This document shows, one piece after another, positions 24,603-33,339 of a stretch of 64,000 bases of DNA. The notes beneath the pieces are model-generated. The model saw only the letters and a program-made list of their open reading frames with translations, was not told the DNA's origin and ran no database searches. The stretch lies in assembly GCF_009931655.1 (NCBI RefSeq), contig NZ_CP047984.1, forward strand, positions 1,860,001-1,924,000, given 5' to 3'. Made by a program: the position numbers and the translations under genes. Each line of letters opens with the position of its first letter. Positions within the stretch are counted from its first letter, which is position 1. The stretch comes from Pontibacter russatus. GTDB lineage: Bacteria > Bacteroidota > Bacteroidia > Cytophagales > Hymenobacteraceae.

Positions 24603-25679
24603 ATGAGAAACGACACTTACGTGGTCATTATGGCGGGCGGCATCGGAAGCCGCTTCTGGCCCTTCAGCCGCACCAATTACCCGAAACAGTTCCACGATGT
24701 GCTGGGCACAGGCGAAAGCATGCTGCAGATGACCATGAACCGCTTCCGGGACATATGCCCGGTCGAGAACGTGTTTGTGGTGACGAACAAGGACTACAAA
24801 GGCCTGGTGCAGCAGCAGTTACCGGACCTCAGCGAAAACCAGGTCTTGCTGGAGCCTATCGGCCGCAACACCGCCCCCTGCATCGCCTACGCCTCCTACA
24901 AAATCGCGCAGCTAAACCCCAACGCCAACCTGGTGGTGACGCCCTCCGACCACGTGGTGCTGAAGCAGAACGAGTTCACCAGCGTGATCAAGGAAGCCGT
25001 GGAGGCCGCCGCCCAGGATGATGTGCTGATTACGCTGGGCATCACGCCAAGCCGCCCCGACACCGGCTACGGCTATATACAGTACATCAACGACGATGCG
25101 CAGCGCATCAAAAAGGTGAAGACCTTTACTGAGAAGCCGAACCTCGAACTGGCCCAGATGTTCCTGGACAGCGGCGATTTTGTCTGGAACTCGGGTATCT
25201 TTATCTGGAACGTGCAGAGCATTCTGCGGGCATTCCGCCAGCAATTGCCCGAAATAAGCGAGATTTTCGAGGAGGGCACTTTGGCCATGAACACGCCGGA
25301 GGAGCAGAACTTTATTACGAGAGCCTACTCGCACTGCCGTAACGTGTCCATCGACTACGGCATTATGGAGAAGGTGGACAACGTGTTTGTGCTGCTGGCC
25401 GACATCGGGTGGTCTGACCTGGGCACCTGGAACTCGCTCTACACCATCAACGAGAAAGACGCGAACGGCAACGTGGTGGACGGCGAGGTGATGCTGTATG
25501 ACACCAAAAACTGCATCGTGAAAACGCCAAAGGAAAGACTGGTGGTGCTGCAGGGCCTGGAGGATTACATCGTGGCCGAGTATGACAATGTGCTGATGAT
25601 CTGTAAGAAGGGCGAAGAGCAGAAAGTGAAGGACTTTATGGCCGACGCCAAGTCCAAAAAAGGGCCGGATTATATATAG
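24603..25679 (+). CDS. manC: Mannose-1-phosphate guanylyltransferase
   Basis: 358 residues, the single-domain GMP form lacking the C-terminal isomerase domain of bifunctional ManC. The nucleotide-binding loop is MAGGIGSRFWPFSRTNYPKQF (GGxGSRxWPxSR-type). Further conserved parts are LLEPIGRNTAPCIA, VTPSDHVV, EKPNLELAQ and FVWNSGIFIWN, with the sugar site GIMEKVDNVFVL and IGWSDLGTW. It makes GDP-mannose from mannose-1-P and GTP, the donor for mannose- and fucose-containing surface glycans. It overlaps the expression unit of kdsD and ends at the terminator 25722-25781. Confidence 0.94.
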   Translation: MRNDTYVVIMAGGIGSRFWPFSRTNYPKQFHDVLGTGESMLQMTMNRFRDICPVENVFVVTNKDYKGLVQQQLPDLSENQVLLEPIGRNTAPCIAYASYKIAQLNPNANLVVTPSDHVVLKQNEFTSVIKEAVEAAAQDDVLITLGITPSRPDTGYGYIQYINDDAQRIKKVKTFTEKPNLELAQMFLDSGDFVWNSGIFIWNVQSILRAFRQQLPEISEIFEEGTLAMNTPEEQNFITRAYSHCRNVSIDYGIMEKVDNVFVLLADIGWSDLGTWNSLYTINEKDANGNVVDGEVMLYDTKNCIVKTPKERLVVLQGLEDYIVAEYDNVLMICKKGEEQKVKDFMADAKSKKGPDYI

Positions 25680-25721
25680 GCAACTGGTTTTAAACGGAAA
25701 CAACCGCCTGCTTTGACAAAG

Positions 25722-25781
25722 GAAGAAGGGCAAGCGGCAAGGTGCTTAATCATGATAGCACTTTGCCCCTTGCCCTTCTTC
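25722..25781. terminator. Bidirectional terminator between manC and rlmB
   Basis: A long imperfect stem: 13 bp (GAAGAAGGGCAAG with CTTGCCCTTCTTC), one mismatch, 5 bp, one wobble, 5 bp. It lies between convergent genes; the outer arm provides the A/T-rich ends. Confidence 0.8.
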
Positions 25782-25822
25782 TGTTACGATCCTTTTATAT
25801 ATAACTTACGCTGTTACCGGCT

Positions 25823-26650
25823 TCAGTGGCTGGTGTTGCTGCTGCTGTCATGGAGGCGCTGCTTCATGGCTTCGTACAGGATGATGCCGGTTGCCACGGA
25901 TACATTGAGCGACCCGATCTGGCCCATCAGCGGGATGCGCACCCTTGCATCGGCGCGTTTCAGGTACTCCGGCGATATACCGTCCTCCTCGCTGCCCATG
26001 ATGATGGCGGTCGGGCCTACCATATCTAATTCCGCATCCGTCAGGTTCTGCTCTGTTTTCTCGGTACAGGCCACCACCTGGAAGCCCGACTCCTTTAGAT
26101 AGTCGATGGTGTCTTTCAGGTTCGGCTCGCGGCACACCGGCATGAGGTGCAGTGCCCCGGCGGAGGTCTTCACGGCATCCGCGTTTATCTGGGCGCCGCC
26201 GCGGCTCGGGATCACGATGGCGTGCACGCCCATGCACTCGGCGTTACGGGCGATGGAGCCGAAGTTCCGCACGTCCGTCACCCGGTCCAGGATCAGCAGC
26301 AGGGGGTTCTTGCCCTGTTCAAACAGCGCCGTCACAGTTTCCTGCAGCGGCACATAGGAGATGGGCGAAATAAGGGCCACGGCGCCCTGATGGTTCTTGC
26401 GCGTGAGGTTGTTGAGTTTCTCCAGCGGCACGGTTACCACCGGCACCTCAAACCGCTTCGCCAGCTGCACAATCTCGTCGGTGGCCGGGTTCCTGGCCCC
26501 GCGCTGCAGGAAAATCTTCTCCAGCTCTTTTCCGGCCGACAGCGCCTCCAGGATGGGGCGGGTCCCGAAAATCATCTCACTTTTATCGTCCCTTGATGTC
26601 CTGGGGCCACCGGGGCGGTTGCCTATGTACTTATTCTGCCTGCTCTCCAT
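25823..26650 (-). CDS. rlmB: TrmH/SpoU-family 23S rRNA 2'-O-methyltransferase (RlmB type)
   Basis: 275 residues from the ATG at 26650. An in-frame TTG at 26671 would add seven residues, but the ATG is the usual N-terminus of Cytophagales homologues. It has an N-terminal RNA-binding domain (IFGTRPILEALSAGKELEKIF) and then the SPOUT knot motifs: motif 1 NFGSIARNAECMG, motif 2 IIMGSEEDGIS, motif 3 IPLMGQIGSLNVSVATGI. Family members methylate G2251 of 23S rRNA using SAM. The start overlaps the stop of the upstream GWxTD gene by 28 nt, which suggests translational coupling. Confidence 0.92.
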   Translation of the reverse strand: MESRQNKYIGNRPGGPRTSRDDKSEMIFGTRPILEALSAGKELEKIFLQRGARNPATDEIVQLAKRFEVPVVTVPLEKLNNLTRKNHQGAVALISPISYVPLQETVTALFEQGKNPLLLILDRVTDVRNFGSIARNAECMGVHAIVIPSRGGAQINADAVKTSAGALHLMPVCREPNLKDTIDYLKESGFQVVACTEKTEQNLTDAELDMVGPTAIIMGSEEDGISPEYLKRADARVRIPLMGQIGSLNVSVATGIILYEAMKQRLHDSSSNTSH

Positions 26651-27855
26651 TTTGCTACTGCGCTGTACCAACTGTCGCCGTACTCGCGCCGCCGTATCAG
26701 CTCATAATGATTTCGGGTAAAGGTATTCTCTTTTTTGGTAAAAACGAATTTGATATAGGGCCGCTCCGCCGCGTCGCGGTATATCCAGGTGATATCAGAG
26801 CCGTTTTCAGTAACCTGGCTGGGCTGCCCGAAGACGATGTAAATCATGCCCCTGTCGGTGGACCAGCCCGCCTTGTGCGAGGAGAAGCGCCTGTTCGCCA
26901 GTTCCACGCGCTTATAAAACTCCCGGATGAGGGCGCGCGCTTCGGCCTTGCTGCCGCCCAACTGCAGCCAAAACCTGTCCATAGCGGCCTTGGCATTTTT
27001 CGCCTCCGAAAGCGCCTTCCGCTCCTCTGAGGTAGTCAGGTACACGAGGGGCTGCAGCATTTCCTGTGGCCGCGTTATCAGCGGGAAACGGTTCGGCATC
27101 ACCAGCAGGCCCCTGGCAAAGGCTGTGTTTGGGTCCAGGAGGTATATCCCCTCCTGCCGCAGCGCCACAGTGTCCGCGGCCCCGATGGTATACGTGTCGG
27201 TTGCGGAGAGCGTGCGCGGGCCCGCAGGGGCCCGCATGGACATCGGCGGTGCGGCGGGCATAAAGTCGGGCTCGAAGCGCTGCACCGTTACCGTACCTGA
27301 ATCTGCCCCGAAATGCTGCACCCGTAATCTATCGGACGTGGTGGCGTAGTTCTGCAGCAGCGGCTGGCCGGTGGTGGCGTTTACCAGCAGGTAGTTCTTC
27401 TGCAGCATGCTGCTGTGCAGGGGCAGTCTGAACTTCGTTTCCATCAGTTCCTGCCCCATCAACTGCTGCCACAGCCGGAAGTGCAGCACATGGCCATCCT
27501 GTACCACCTGCGCCGGCAGCGCCACCTCCACCGTCACTTCCCCTTCCTTATCTGTTATTTTTCTTTTGGGCATGTCCACGGAGTCGCTGGCCACCACCGC
27601 GTCTTTCTCTGAGCCCCCTGCCCTTATGGCGTACTCATAGGAGGTGGCGGCCTGCAGGGGGTCCAGCACCTGTCGTGCATCCTCAATCCGCAGGATCAGG
27701 TGCAGGCTGTCGTTGCTGGCGTAATAGCTGTGCTGCATCATCATCTCCGGCGACTCCTGCTTCACGACAACGGGCTGTAGCCTCTCGGGCGGCAGCCCGC
27801 CACCGCATCCTGTCATCAGCAACAGCAAAAGGAGGAGCGCAGCGGTGTTTTTCAT
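26623..27855 (-). CDS. GWxTD-domain lipoprotein
   Basis: 410 residues. Lipoprotein signal MKNTAALLLLLLLMTGC with the acylated Cys at 17. The C-terminal domain contains the signature KAGWSTDRGMIYIVFGQP and ends with a Trp/Tyr-rich stretch, as in the Bacteroidota GWxTD family. The N-terminal 250 residues are beta-rich and variable. The function of the family is not established. It lies between the DUF2723 protein and rlmB, all on the minus strand, and overlaps rlmB. Confidence 0.9.
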   Translation of the reverse strand: MKNTAALLLLLLLMTGCGGGLPPERLQPVVVKQESPEMMMQHSYYASNDSLHLILRIEDARQVLDPLQAATSYEYAIRAGGSEKDAVVASDSVDMPKRKITDKEGEVTVEVALPAQVVQDGHVLHFRLWQQLMGQELMETKFRLPLHSSMLQKNYLLVNATTGQPLLQNYATTSDRLRVQHFGADSGTVTVQRFEPDFMPAAPPMSMRAPAGPRTLSATDTYTIGAADTVALRQEGIYLLDPNTAFARGLLVMPNRFPLITRPQEMLQPLVYLTTSEERKALSEAKNAKAAMDRFWLQLGGSKAEARALIREFYKRVELANRRFSSHKAGWSTDRGMIYIVFGQPSQVTENGSDITWIYRDAAERPYIKFVFTKKENTFTRNHYELIRRREYGDSWYSAVAKWRAGRIST

Positions 27856-27890
27856 TTCCGGTTATATATGAGGTACCAGCATCAATCAGA

Positions 27891-27926
27891 AAGGCCGGAC
27901 AGTAGTACTACTATCCGGCCTTTTTT
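27891..27926. terminator. Intrinsic terminator between DUF2723 and GWxTD genes
   Basis: The stem AAGGCCGGA/TCCGGCCTT encloses a self-complementary AGTAGTACTACT, giving an almost continuous hairpin. A T6 run follows on the plus strand and a weaker TTTCTG on the minus strand. For the minus-strand gene 27949-30903 it would act as a modest terminator. Confidence 0.6.
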
Positions 27927-27948
27927 ACTGCATCTGCAGCGGTTTTGT

Positions 27949-30903
27949 TTAGCGGCGCATGCGCTGCAGGTACTGCATAAACTGCTGCTGCAACTGCGCT
28001 GCGCGGTCCTGCAGACCGAGGCTCTCGGCAGCGCCAATCAGTTGCTGCAGCACCACCATGTTTGTCTGTATCTCGGTGTCGAACAGGGCACCCTTGGCAA
28101 AGTAGTAGTCAAGGGCCTTCTGCGAGTCCTGCGCCATCTCGTTCAGCAGTTGCTCAGCCTTCTCAGGCTCTCCCAGGGCGTCATATATAGGGATGAACTG
28201 CGGCGTGTAGTAGTCGTAGGGCACAGTGCTGCCCGGCAATACCTTGAAGGCGTAATCTACAACCTCTTTTGCTTTAGCGGTGTTGCCATCTTCCAGGTAA
28301 GCCTCTGCCAGGCGGGCGAACTTGTCGCGGGCGTTGGCCGAGAAGCGGTAGTAGTTCTCGTCGTAGAAGATGTCGGGGTCATCGAAATTGCGGAACTCGA
28401 ACTCCTTCATCATGTTCTCATACATCACCTCCTTGTTCACGAAGCCCGCCTCCTCCGGATCCGTTGACTTGACAGGCACCACCCTGTAGGCCAGGCCCTC
28501 TAGCTGGAAATAGTCGGAGAGCCCCATGAAGTCGGCGCTGTTGACGGTGGTGGAGAAGTAGATTGGCCGCTCCCAGTCGTTGGTGGCCAGCAGGTCCAGC
28601 ATCACCAGGTGCTTCTTCTCCAGCAGCGACTTGTTGATGGTCCACTGCATGCGGCTCACAATCTCGTCTTCCTTCTCGTCGGCCACAAAGCCCATTTCCC
28701 GCACTTTTTCCGGGTCTACGTTCAGGCTAAATATTTTGGTGGGCATGGTGAGCAGCGTGGTGCCCTGGCCATACTCCACCTGCAGGGCCGGGTGGTTTTG
28801 CTTCACGAGGTCGATGTACTGGTCGAGGTCGATGCCAGAGGCCACCTGCGGGCGCTCCACATAGGGCAGATAGTCGTTGGTGCCCTGGCGGTAGTTCTTC
28901 ATCTCCAGCGTCAGCGGCCAGGGCGCCGACTCATAAGACGGGCGCTTCATCTGCTCAATGTACCAGTCCGTGTTCAGATAACTGAGTACGGCCACCCGCA
29001 CGTCGGTGCGGTAGCCCTCCACTTCCTGCGCATACCACAGCGGGAACGTGTCGTTGTCGCCGTTCGTGAACAGGATAGCATTCGGGGCTACGGAATCAAG
29101 CAGGTTCTTGGCAGAGTCCACGGAGTGGTAGCGGCCGGACCGGTCGTGGTCGTCCCATCCCTCGGCAGCCATGATGGCCGGCACGGCCAAGCCGATGACG
29201 GTGGCTGTGACCGCCCGCGCCTGCTTGTTTTGGAGGAACCTCCCCAGCAGGTCAGCCAGCCCCATCACGCCCAGGCCAATCCAGATACTGAAGGCGTAGA
29301 ACGAACCGGCGAAGGTATAATCGCGCTCCCGCGGCTCCACGGGGGGCTGGTTCAGGTAGAGGGCAATGGCGATGCCCGTGAAGAAGAACAGCAGGCCGAT
29401 CACAAAAGCGTCGCGCTCCGCCTTCCGCACCTGGTATATAAGCCCCAGCACGCCGATGAGCAGCGGCAGCAGGAAAAAGTAGTTGCGGGCCTCGCTCTCG
29501 AGCACACGTTCCGGTATGCTGGAGTCATTATTTGGGAACCACAGCACCCCGGCATTCTGCACATCGCTCTCTCGCCCCACGAAGTTCCAGAGGAAGTAGC
29601 GCCAGTACATGAACCCCAACTGGTAGCGCATCAGGAAACTCAGGTTTTGCCCAAACGTCGGCGCCTGGCCTTCGCGCAGGTCCACCCACTTTTTATAGGC
29701 GTCTATATGCTGCGACTGGTCGCTGTAGATGCGCGGCAGCAGGGTTTTGTCTTTGCTGTCATATATGGGTTCGATCTTGGGGCTGGTGGGTATATAGCGG
29801 TCTTCGCCCCGGATGTAGCGCGGCTCGCCCTCTTCCTGCGCAATCGGCTGGGCGTTGTACTGCGGGCCATATAGCAGCGGCCGGTCGCCGTACTGCTCGC
29901 GCTTGAGGTACGACACAAACGAGAGGATATCGTCCGGGTCGTTCTCGTCGATGGTCGGGTCGTAGGAGGATCGGATCGGGATCATCATATAGGATGAGTA
30001 GCCAATCAGCACGAACACAAAGGAGAGCAGGGCCGTGTTGAGGATGCGGTTGCTGTGTTTGATAGAGTAGCGCAGGCCAAAGATGATCAGCCCCACCAGC
30101 AGGATTACAAAAATGATGAGCCCGGAGCCGAACGGCAGCCCGAAGGAGTTCACGAAAAACACCTCGAAGTTACCCGCCAGCGTCGGAAGGCCCGGAATAA
30201 TGCCCCAGAGAATGGCCATCACGATGACGGCGCTGATGGCAAAGGCGATGACGCCTCCCCAGAAAGTGGGCTTGTAGAGGCGGAAGTAATAGATGAATGC
30301 CAGCGCGGGGATGGTGACCAGGTTGAGCAGGTGCGCCCCGATGGAGAGCCCCACCAGGTAAGCGATCAGGATCAGCCACTTATCAGAGTGGGCCTCCCCC
30401 ACCTTCGCCTCCCAGCGCAGCATGGCCCAGAACACGATGGCGGTGAAAAAGGAGGACATGGCATATACCTCCGCCTCCACAGCCGAAAACCAGGCCGAGT
30501 CGGAGAAAGTGTAGGCCAGCGCTCCCACGGCGCCGCTGCCCATAATCAGCAGCACGTTGCCTGTTGTCGGCTCCGCCCCCTCCCTGACCAGCAGCCTGCG
30601 CGCCAGTATGGTGATGGTCCAGAACAGGAACAGCACCGTGAAGGAACTGCAAAGCGCCGAAAGCAGGTTCACCCACCAGGCCACCTGCGACGGCTCGGAG
30701 GCGAACATGGAGAACAGGCGGCCCACCAGCAGGTAGAAAGGAGCCCCGGGCGGGTGCGGCACCAAAAGCTTATAGGAACTGGCGATAAATTCGCCGGCAT
30801 CCCAGAAGCTGGCCGTCGGCTCGAGCGTGAGAACATAGGTTAGCGTCGCGATAAAGAAAACGACCCAGCCCACGATGTTGTTTATCTTCCGATAATTCGT
30901 CAT
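27949..30903 (-). CDS. DUF2723 / GT117-family multi-pass membrane protein
   Basis: 984 residues. The N-terminal half (about 1-560) has some 11-12 hydrophobic segments and the DUF2723 hallmark LEPTASFWDAGEFIA close to the start, with HPPGAPFYLLVGR after it. The C-terminal half is soluble, containing LFTNGDNDTFPLWYAQEVEG, conserved in this family, and helical repeats near 850-984. The fold is that of polyprenol-phosphate-dependent (GT-C) glycosyltransferases; Bacteroidota members have been proposed to act in protein O-mannosylation or a related surface glycosylation. The acidic pair in WDAGEF fits the catalytic loop of GT-C enzymes. The acceptor is not deducible from the window. Confidence 0.9.
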   Translation of the reverse strand: MTNYRKINNIVGWVVFFIATLTYVLTLEPTASFWDAGEFIASSYKLLVPHPPGAPFYLLVGRLFSMFASEPSQVAWWVNLLSALCSSFTVLFLFWTITILARRLLVREGAEPTTGNVLLIMGSGAVGALAYTFSDSAWFSAVEAEVYAMSSFFTAIVFWAMLRWEAKVGEAHSDKWLILIAYLVGLSIGAHLLNLVTIPALAFIYYFRLYKPTFWGGVIAFAISAVIVMAILWGIIPGLPTLAGNFEVFFVNSFGLPFGSGLIIFVILLVGLIIFGLRYSIKHSNRILNTALLSFVFVLIGYSSYMMIPIRSSYDPTIDENDPDDILSFVSYLKREQYGDRPLLYGPQYNAQPIAQEEGEPRYIRGEDRYIPTSPKIEPIYDSKDKTLLPRIYSDQSQHIDAYKKWVDLREGQAPTFGQNLSFLMRYQLGFMYWRYFLWNFVGRESDVQNAGVLWFPNNDSSIPERVLESEARNYFFLLPLLIGVLGLIYQVRKAERDAFVIGLLFFFTGIAIALYLNQPPVEPRERDYTFAGSFYAFSIWIGLGVMGLADLLGRFLQNKQARAVTATVIGLAVPAIMAAEGWDDHDRSGRYHSVDSAKNLLDSVAPNAILFTNGDNDTFPLWYAQEVEGYRTDVRVAVLSYLNTDWYIEQMKRPSYESAPWPLTLEMKNYRQGTNDYLPYVERPQVASGIDLDQYIDLVKQNHPALQVEYGQGTTLLTMPTKIFSLNVDPEKVREMGFVADEKEDEIVSRMQWTINKSLLEKKHLVMLDLLATNDWERPIYFSTTVNSADFMGLSDYFQLEGLAYRVVPVKSTDPEEAGFVNKEVMYENMMKEFEFRNFDDPDIFYDENYYRFSANARDKFARLAEAYLEDGNTAKAKEVVDYAFKVLPGSTVPYDYYTPQFIPIYDALGEPEKAEQLLNEMAQDSQKALDYYFAKGALFDTEIQTNMVVLQQLIGAAESLGLQDRAAQLQQQFMQYLQRMRR

Positions 30904-30979
30904 AACGGTAATTGATTCAGCCCCGAAAATAATAAATAATGTAAAGCGGCTGCGTAATAATTAGATGTTTATAAAGAAA

Positions 30980-31001
30980 AAGCCGACCAGTTGGTCGGCT
31001 T
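30980..31001 (-). terminator. Terminator after the T9SS cargo gene
   Basis: A 10-bp perfect stem, AAGCCGACCA/TGGTCGGCTT, with a 2-nt centre. On the minus strand it is followed by TTTTTCTTT, the classical U-tract, 28 nt past the stop of the gene at 31029. Confidence 0.85.
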
Positions 31002-31028
31002 ATATATTCATTGCGGATCAGAGCAGCC

Positions 31029-31619
31029 TTACTTTTGGAGCACCAGGCGCTTTGTCTCCACCGTTTTGTCGTTCACCAGCAGGCTGTAAAAATACACGCC
31101 GGAGGGATAGCTGCTCAGGTCCAGCTCTACTTCCATGGTTTCGGCTGGCGCCAGCTCATGCACCCTGATCACGCGGCCAATGGTGTTGGAGATGCGGATC
31201 TTGTAGCTGTTGTCGCCGGGCAGGCTGAGCGCCAGGCGCGTGATGCCGCGCGACGGGTTAGGGTACGCGTTGATGGAAGGCACCGGCTTGATTTCACGCC
31301 CCGGAGCCAGCGTAGCCAGGGTGATGCGGGCATATGCCGCCTTATCTGATTTTGCCTCCACCACATGAAACGCCTGGCTTACGGCAGATGCATATAGCCT
31401 GGAGCAGGTGTGCTTCTGTGGATTCGCTACAAAGGCCGGTCGGGAGTTATTCGCAGAAACAACCAGCTGTCCGCCGCCCTTCTCCGTCATAAGCTTCCAG
31501 ATGGTGCCTCCGCCATTACTTGCCGGAGCCACGCTCCCGTTCACGCCGGTTGCCGCAAAACTCAGCAGGTGCGTGGCGATAAGTGTCACTACTAATATTG
31601 CTCTTGTAAAAATTCTCAT
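31029..31619 (-). CDS. Small T9SS type A sorting-domain protein
   Basis: 196 residues with a Sec signal peptide (MRIFTRAILVVTLIATHLLSFAA). The C-terminal 80 residues form the type IX secretion sorting domain: AYPNPSRGITRLALS, IRISNTIGRVIRV, ELDLSSYPSGVYFYSLL and VETKRLVLQK, matching the usual YPNP...G.Y...k.v...K pattern. The protein should cross the outer membrane through the T9SS and be released or anchored. The roughly 90-residue passenger between signal and sorting domain has no recognisable domain. It has its own promoter element (31666-31673) and terminator (30980-31001). Confidence 0.88.
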   Translation of the reverse strand: MRIFTRAILVVTLIATHLLSFAATGVNGSVAPASNGGGTIWKLMTEKGGGQLVVSANNSRPAFVANPQKHTCSRLYASAVSQAFHVVEAKSDKAAYARITLATLAPGREIKPVPSINAYPNPSRGITRLALSLPGDNSYKIRISNTIGRVIRVHELAPAETMEVELDLSSYPSGVYFYSLLVNDKTVETKRLVLQK

Positions 31620-31665
31620 GTATAGCTCGCTTTTATAAACCGTCGAAGATAAGACCCACGTACTC

Positions 31666-31673
31666 CAAATATA
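31666..31673 (-). promoter_or_regulatory. -7 promoter element (TATATTTG) for the T9SS cargo gene
   Basis: An exact TAnnTTTG match on the minus strand, about 47 nt upstream of the ATG at 31619. Confidence 0.45.
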
Positions 31674-31936
31674 GCCTAAATTAACTTAAAACCCCGCACG
31701 TTATTTTAAATATCTGTCATCCCGCCATACTAACAGCCAGTTTCTACCGTTAAGCGCCCCCGCCCCCCTTTCAGGATCATCAACTACCATGCCTTTTTCT
31801 GGCGGACTTGCATTCTTTATAAATAAAAAAGCACAGCGCCCGCGGGCAAGGAACGTCACCGCACCCGTACCTGTAAGCGGGCGGCCATATATAACCCGGG
31901 CACAAAAGCCTATGTAACTTTACAGGGAACGATTGT

Positions 31937-32002
31937 TTCAGCTGCTTCTAAGCGGGCTTCAGTCCGCTTAGAAGCAGCTGAACCGCGGACTGAAGCCCGC
32001 TT
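31937..32002. repeat. REP-like nested palindrome with two alternative stems
   Basis: Stem A pairs 31937-31955 (TTCAGCTGCTTCTAAGCGG) with 31964-31982, a perfect 19 bp. Stem B pairs 31950-31967 (AAGCGGGCTTCAGTCCGC) with 31985-32002, a perfect 18 bp. They share bases, so only one can form at a time. The GCGGACTGAAGCCCGC core looks like REP/BIME-type extragenic palindromes. No second copy is visible in this window. Confidence 0.7.
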
Positions 32003-32097
32003 CTTCACTGGTTTGGCTCTCTCAGGCAGCTTATATATAACTCAGGCCATATATAAAACTGGCTCGGAAAGCCCGGGGCTGGACCAAAAGCACCCGG

Positions 32098-32847
32098 TCA
32101 GAGGATATAGCTGACTTCCTTGAAGCCGAAGTACCGCAGCCTGTTCCCGATTTCCAGCGCCAGGCGGCCTTCCTCGTCCACGCCCACTAGCTGGGCCCGC
32201 ACCTGCCGGCCGTCGATGCTGTAGGCATGCACCTCCTGATAGCGGTAAAGTGCCTGCAGGTAGGCGTGCCGCAACTCGCTGGCCTGGCCACTGCGCAGCT
32301 GCAGGTAGCGCTTTTCCAGCAACTCCAGCAGCCGCACCGTCACAGTCTCCACCTCCAGGGCAGCGCCCGCCGCGCAGGCCATCGAAGTGGCCGTGGGGCT
32401 CTCGAACCGTAACTGGTTCACATTTAAACCAATCCCGACGATGCTGTGTTGTAGCCTATGACCGTTGACAGAATTTTCTATCAGAATCCCGCCGAGTTTC
32501 TTATCTTGAAAATATAAATCGTTTGGCCACTTGACCTGCGCCCCCGTCAGGCCCTGCTCACGGAGCAGGTCGAGCGCTGCCAGCGACACCGCCATGTTGA
32601 GGTAAAACTGCCGCCGGGCGGCCAGGAACGAGGGGAACAGGATCACAGAGAGGGTCACGTTTTTTCCCGGCTCGGCCTCCCATGTATTGCCGCGCTGCCC
32701 ACGCCCCTGGGTCTGGTGGCCGGCCACAATGGTGCAGCCCTCTGTGGCCTCGTTTTTGATAAGGAGCAGGTGAGCTTCTGCGTTGGTAGACCCGCAAACT
32801 GGCAGAAAATAAAGCTGCTGGCCTACAAACAGTGTATGAGGCAACAT
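32098..32847 (-). CDS. birA: Biotin--[acetyl-CoA-carboxylase] ligase (monofunctional)
   Basis: 249 residues. Catalytic biotin-ligase domain with the adenylate-binding GRGQRGNTWEAEPGKN (GRGRxGxxW type), VKWPNDLYFQDKKLGGIL and GIGLNVN, then the C-terminal SH3-like segment. It lacks the N-terminal winged helix of bifunctional BirA repressors, so it is an enzyme only. It attaches biotin to the AccB subunit. It is divergent from rsfS, and the 49-bp gap holds the rightward promoter element at 32866-32873. Confidence 0.94.
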   Translation of the reverse strand: MLPHTLFVGQQLYFLPVCGSTNAEAHLLLIKNEATEGCTIVAGHQTQGRGQRGNTWEAEPGKNVTLSVILFPSFLAARRQFYLNMAVSLAALDLLREQGLTGAQVKWPNDLYFQDKKLGGILIENSVNGHRLQHSIVGIGLNVNQLRFESPTATSMACAAGAALEVETVTVRLLELLEKRYLQLRSGQASELRHAYLQALYRYQEVHAYSIDGRQVRAQLVGVDEEGRLALEIGNRLRYFGFKEVSYIL

Positions 32848-32865
32848 ATATACGCGTAAAATTAG

Positions 32866-32873
32866 TACTTTTG
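32866..32873 (+). promoter_or_regulatory. -7 promoter element (TACTTTTG) for the rsfS-ftsH operon
   Basis: An exact TAnnTTTG match 24 nt before the rsfS ATG; it would give a very short leader. It lies in the divergent gap with birA. Confidence 0.55.
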
Positions 32874-32896
32874 TAGACCAAATTTAAAGAGCACAA

Positions 32897-33268
32897 ATGA
32901 AAGAAACCAAGGTTGAGGCTACTTCAGACATATTGGCAGAGCTAGTGGTAAAGGGAATGCAGGAAAAGAAAGCGACCGATATTGTTGTGATCAACCTCAA
33001 ATCGCTTAAAAACGCTGTATCCGACTACTTCGTCATAGCATCCGCCAACTCCGACACGCAGATAGACGCCATCGCCACCTCCATCGAAGAGGAGGTCTTC
33101 AAATCAGTGCGGCAGAACCCGTGGCAAAGCGAGGGCCGCACCAACAACGAGTGGGTGCTGCTGGACTACGTAAACGTAGTGGCGCACATTTTCCTGAAAG
33201 ACAAGCGCGAGTTTTATGCGTTGGAGGAGCTTTGGGGCGACGCCAAAATAGAGCACGTAGCGTCATAA
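32897..33268 (+). CDS. rsfS: Ribosome silencing factor RsfS
   Basis: 123 residues, the usual RsfS/Iojap/DUF143 length. Conserved segments: VVINLKSLKNAVSDYFVIASANSD, EGRTNNEWVLLDYVNVVAHIF and FYALEELWGDAKI. It binds L14 of the large ribosomal subunit and blocks subunit joining in starvation. First gene of a likely operon with ftsH, 71 nt downstream. Confidence 0.95.
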   Translation: MKETKVEATSDILAELVVKGMQEKKATDIVVINLKSLKNAVSDYFVIASANSDTQIDAIATSIEEEVFKSVRQNPWQSEGRTNNEWVLLDYVNVVAHIFLKDKREFYALEELWGDAKIEHVAS

Positions 33269-33339
33269 CAAACATTTATGGCCGCACCCGAACATTTCGT
33301 GCAGGCCTGTGTTTCTCATGTATCTGAATTTAAACATCA

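Larger units (their letters stand above)
31620..32097. other. Intergenic stretch with overlapping hairpins
   Basis: 478 bases without a gene, between the T9SS cargo gene and the 3' end of birA. It contains a leftward TAnnTTTG element at 31666-31673, the two mutually exclusive palindromes at 31937-32002, and three TATATA sites near 31889-32055. Confidence 0.6.

Noticed and set aside
26651-26671. A TTG start seven residues upstream for rlmB
   Set aside because: The ATG at 26650 is a better start codon and gives the usual N-terminus; the earlier codon adds no conserved residues.
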